Below, piece by piece: positions 62,701 to 64,000 of a DNA stretch of 64,000 bases. The first letter of the stretch is position 1. Each line of letters opens with the position of its first letter. A program made the translations under genes and the position numbers. Below the pieces are notes generated by a model, which saw only the letters and a list, made by a program, of their open reading frames with translations, did not search any database and was not told the origin of the DNA. Source of the stretch: Durusdinium trenchii (taxonomy: Eukaryota; Sar; Dinophyceae; Suessiales; Symbiodiniaceae); assembly GCA_963970005.1 (NCBI GenBank), contig CAXAMN010003781.1, forward strand, positions 170,200-234,199, in the 5' to 3' direction.

Positions 62701-63938
62701 GGGTGGGAAAAGAACGCCAAGCAGAGGCGTCTGATGGCAGTGGCCCGGGAGAACGTCGACGAGACCTTGCGGCAAGGGCTGTGCCTGGTGGATGCGAAGT
62801 CACTGTTTGACCACTTGGTCAAATCCACGGTGGGAAGCACAGACGACAGGCGCACCGCCATTGAGATGCAGCTGGTTCGTCAAAGCATGCAAGAGACAGG
62901 CACTTGTGTACAGTGGATCAGCCACAAGAGAATGATTATCGACTGCTTGACAAAACGGTTCGGGAATAAGGAACCGTTGTACCAATTCCTCAAGAGCGGT
63001 CTTTTGAATTTTTCTCAAGTACAGCCAACATAAAATGTTGGGAGCCTGTGGTTGTAGGCTTCACTTGGCTGCACTTGAGGTCATAGGCAAGAGCTTTTGG
63101 ACACGACCAACCAATGCGGTCACGTCCGCTCATGGATGGGCTCAAAACCATCAAGCCCATGGGGCTGTTCGGCGCGCAACAGTGAAAAGCTGCGGTCGCG
63201 CTGGGATTCGTTTTCCATGCAAAGCTACCCACAGCGAGTATATATTGGTTTCAACGTCTGCGTTCCGCGTTCTGTCCTATCATGCGCGGCCATGAAGTGA
63301 GCAAAAGGACCTGATCTTGCACGCTAGGGGGCCCTCACCCTCACAATGCCCACCAGTTGAGAGTTTACATGAATTTACAACACACTTTTCTCACTCGGGT
63401 CGTCTGTGTTTACTTCCCTGATTCTTCTCTATCCCGGCAAGGGAACCCAAACAGTGTGTTTAAAGGTACTATATAAGGTCTAGAGGTGTAGAAGCAGAAG
63501 GTCTAGAGATCTAGACGAATTGGGATCCAGAGAGTGATGGTGGTGATGGTGGGGGTGAACCGAAGGTCTAGGTCTAGGTTAGGTGAAGGTACTGTAAAAG
63601 CAGCGAGGTAGCCGGACATGCCGATGAGCACCTCCAGACACCGGTCCTTAAGTTACCACCAGAACCCCCAGTGTGGACACATGTTTTTGGAAAGAATCGG
63701 GGAGGGGCGAGTATTCAAGTTTTTGGCAGATCTCCAGCTTCCGACCACGATTCCGACCACGTGAGCTCCTTAGGCCATCCCTCCCGAAGATGCAGCCTTC
63801 CGCCAAGCCGTCGTCGAAAGCCTGGCCCGCGGAAGCTTGACGGCGCCTCGCTTCCGCTTGGTGGAGACGGCGGGAGGGCCCCTGAGCCCTGGTCCGAACC
63901 ATACCTTTCAAGCTGACATCTATGCAGCTTGGTGGCAG
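56718..63938 (+). CDS. bioD: Dethiobiotin synthetase (possibly bifunctional BIO3-BIO1 type), 3' end outside window
   Basis: The ATP-dependent enzyme closes the ureido ring to make dethiobiotin, the step before biotin synthase. Exon 1 runs from ATG 56718 to about 57041. It has an Arg/His-rich start (MLAIRPHLHVRRHALQFL), as in mitochondrial presequences, the P-loop IYGANTDVGKTVVSAALC, KPVQTGSETDADA and SPESPASAAEK. The next exon, 63774-63938, reads IPPEDAAFRQAVVESLARG and RFRLVETAGGPLSPGPNH, and ends at CAG|GTGAGA. The lysine of the P-loop and the KPVQTG motif are intact. A copia-type element fills most of the intron between them. The LVETAGG...SPGP pattern is like the plant/fungal bifunctional protein, so an aminotransferase domain may follow outside the window; that is inference. 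Confidence 0.92.
57278..57468 (+). repeat. 5' LTR of the copia-type element
   Basis: 191 bp, from TGTGATTGTAGGC to GCTACCCACA. It carries TGCA at about 57335-57338, absent from the 3' copy, and ATTG where the 3' copy has GTTG. Confidence 0.97.
57470..57482 (+). promoter_or_regulatory. Primer binding site, initiator-Met tRNA type
   Basis: TGGTAGCGGAGCA follows the 5' LTR by one base and resembles the complement of the 3' end of eukaryotic initiator tRNA-Met (TGGTAGCAGAG type). The A of the gag ATG at 57482 is its last base, so there is no leader between primer site and gag. Confidence 0.75.
57482..58630 (+). CDS. Gag of the copia-type element
   Basis: 382 residues, forming the particle and binding RNA. 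A UBN2/Gag-like helical region holds FKRYERDIRLWQFDTD and EYIIRQDAAFKEL. A basic stretch (GKNKSKGGGKSK) and a CCHC zinc knuckle (CARCGQIGHWAKEC, about residues 318-331) follow. After about 58520 the family reading passes to another frame (SEKEAAKTGFFVASEKS), so the last 30 residues of this frame are probably not native. Confidence 0.88.
   Translation: MASAMAGATASAAEASEGGSTSPVQSHGGRERDLPPGFDGGDPTAFKRYERDIRLWQFDTDVPKSKHGVRMLRTLTGPARAAAEEVPLDDLLGEGGSAAIMKKLKEHFAPYLESALPRAFERAVYSEARKSKESLQEYIIRQDAAFKELKDEGVQLDDIVKGYIIFRHANLTQVQEDQVTTWTAGKYSREEVIKALRRLEKVHHDKGKHYLTADDEGEVYHLETPDGIPFDEDEENYVWVNDGDLESEEIFDEAELHEALATYQEVRRALREQKVQRGWKGKNKSKGGGKSKATGPFRSQSEAGSRRVHIDMLKLRTKCARCGQIGHWAKECTGSPDAHARNRSVVAARRRLPRLDSSWLARNPRPTRAGRALRTRPCSMSL
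58520..59418 (+). CDS. Retropepsin-like protease region of the copia-type element
   Basis: The reading from about 58522 through 59100 includes GVVDTAAQSGLIGERAL (about 58695). Its DTA takes the place of the usual DTG or DSG active site of aspartic proteases; this variant is common in dinoflagellate elements as I recall them. VPLLLPIRLLPDLRAVVDLG follows. From about 59150 the plausible reading moves to another frame (ITHCAMELMRRLREMDSKDQ), so a frame break lies near 59100-59150. Confidence 0.7.
59367..61976 (+). CDS. Integrase and 5' part of reverse transcriptase, copia-type element
   Basis: 869 residues. A zinc-binding region (LGHPSRQDFH, CDHC) precedes the integrase core with acidic residues in VVGVDVVFM (about residue 126), MDQGREF (about 190) and NGRTERHGGLAKG (about 224). 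A Glu-rich linker and then the copia reverse transcriptase follow, from SRKSRWCIRGDKDPD with YVADLKNAFM (motif A, about residue 791) to AGAYGLGDAPAHW. The frame stops at 61974-61976 in the middle of the reverse transcriptase, before its VDD motif. Confidence 0.88.
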   Translation: MVLVENDEAEGIDPEDLIDGAQAEEERLERMQPTAEAEEGAEGDEREQQPLPCGVSRREKDLIKKLRVNLGHPSRQDFHRALRMSRARPEILAYVKREFHCDHCEEHQPPRSARPATIPKTYAPNRVVGVDVVFMPALNPRETKPVLNIVDWGTCYQALEPVEDMTSDAIWMSFLRGWVRTFGMPEMIAMDQGREFIGSFAQRASEYGGLVRTIGARAPWQNGRTERHGGLAKGIFIKTGNQVGIASAMDWEECLRSVEAAKNRLFNRSGYSPAQRQLGQNLRLPGTLGSDDPFEVGLIQGGANEEMSRTLEIRQAALEAFVRYTTEASLRKASQAKSRGTRTFVPGQIVYVYRKPLPRRGAAPAGTRACWCGPGTLIMLDGRNAWVSMKGELWKCAQEQMRLASSEEEEAMNLLKEEFDELKEQLRRGESKRGFKDISQWENPEEEEEPPAQRRRMEEPAPPGEEALPPASNEAGGGGSTVEEEPEQEMSENADEDSAINVRPEHLQEATESVVRNERLDGTLSRGRGAYEPIRRRLANIRWRPYEDELYVMDEDDEIPEELERTECHWQVDLKRRKLIFHHGENRTKLFHPSETRCPIPLSCLSSQRRTVRLHEDGSRTMCRGDWRRPKSSHEECGPVRDWVGYTEFHVKAKVNLEKYHQIWMAKKSSDEVREEDIPAEEWPQWRESDGAEWSKVAQTGAVVALSEEESLVIEKQLKEAGLSSRILPSKMVRRWKPSEQPGVPPSRKSRWCIRGDKDPDLLSLNRYAPTVTTAVVNVALQLAANRGFQTYVADLKNAFMPSGRLVRESGRLFCRQPKGGLPGLKPGQLIEIMAGAYGLGDAPAHWRKSVRGALLELGYEPSVMHRKE
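61973..63033 (+). CDS. 3' part of reverse transcriptase and RNase H, copia-type element, frame-shifted
   Basis: The frame 61973-62188 supplies the catalytic LVVVEVDDLLCMG motif (about 62005). The reading then moves to the frame 62032-63033 (FILERLHPVPF, about 62150). RNase H signatures are VTDASYANTEAYSSQGGFG (about 62446), WKSAKIHRIVNPTLAAETQA (about 62566) and a DCLTKRFGNKEPLYQFLKSG end. Two frame breaks (near 61975 and near 62130) separate these from the upstream pol frame. Confidence 0.85.
63047..63233 (+). repeat. 3' LTR of the copia-type element
   Basis: 187 bp, from TGTGGTTGTAGGC to GCTACCCACA, preceded by a short purine-rich TGGGAG at 63038-63044 that may serve as polypurine tract. 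GCGAG follows at 63234-63238. Confidence 0.97.
63239..63773 (+). other. Remaining bioD intron, right of the copia insertion
   Basis: No gene. GGTCTAGA / GGTCTAGG units recur at about 63477-63580. The intron ends at TTAG 63770-63773, directly before the next bioD exon. Confidence 0.6.
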
Positions 63939-64000
63939 GTGAGAGGATCGCCCGTTCTTCTTTTCATTCCCAGACCGATCTTCAAGACTTTGCCTCACCT

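Larger units (their letters stand above)
57278..63233 (+). mobile_element. Ty1/copia-type LTR retrotransposon in the bioD intron
   Basis: Near-identical LTRs (57278-57468 and 63047-63233) begin TGTG and end CACA. They are flanked by the same five bases, GCGAG (57273-57277 and 63234-63238), a target-site duplication. Between them lie gag with a CCHC knuckle, protease, integrase, reverse transcriptase and RNase H in copia order. The two LTRs differ by two substitutions and one 4-base indel, so the insertion is recent. The coding part is broken by several frame changes, so this copy is not autonomous as read. Confidence 0.97.

Noticed and set aside
1-64000. CRISPR arrays, rRNA or tRNA genes
   Set aside because: No repeat-spacer pattern and no recognisable rRNA or tRNA core was seen by eye; a covariance-model scan would be needed to exclude small RNAs.

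Overview
The window looks like nuclear DNA of a dinoflagellate, most likely a Symbiodiniaceae-type alga. The reasons are direct. Every host gene I can recognise is split into many short exons. Many of its introns begin with GC or GA instead of GT and end in AG followed by G. All recognised host genes lie on the + strand. The large mobile elements carry domain layouts I know from dinoflagellate genomes. The assembly has one 10-base gap (36611-36620).

Layout. 331-6364: the C-terminal part of the large chain of carbamoyl-phosphate synthase in 13 exons, with a decayed S10 serine carboxypeptidase copy in its longest intron. 6.4-21.3 kb: poorly recognisable; exon-like open stretches, a candidate two-helix membrane protein and low-complexity DNA. 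21342 to about 24450: an FCF2-type pre-rRNA processing factor. 24.5-29.2 kb: mostly non-coding by eye. 29.26-36.5 kb: a DIRS-like tyrosine-recombinase retrotransposon with a small membrane ORF, gag, reverse transcriptase, cytosine-methyltransferase-like domain, RNase H and tyrosine recombinase. 36.75-40.83 kb: a protein with a protease-associated (PA) domain and PNGase F-like domains. 41.3-42.1 kb: TPR exons. 42340-46367: biotin synthase (bioB) with a mitochondrial-type presequence. 47.65-55.5 kb, minus strand: a large element encoding an SF3/D5-type helicase, a putative polymerase, a C2H2 finger and a DDE-type transposase. 56718 to beyond the window end: dethiobiotin synthetase (bioD), whose intron holds a young Ty1/copia-type LTR element with an exact 5-bp target-site duplication.

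How the genes relate. bioB and bioD, the last two steps of biotin synthesis, sit in the same orientation with only the minus-strand element region between them, so this may be a biotin gene neighbourhood pulled apart by insertions. The other host genes (pyrimidine or arginine precursor synthesis, ribosome assembly, glycan removal) are functionally unrelated. The most unusual object is the minus-strand helicase/polymerase/transposase element.
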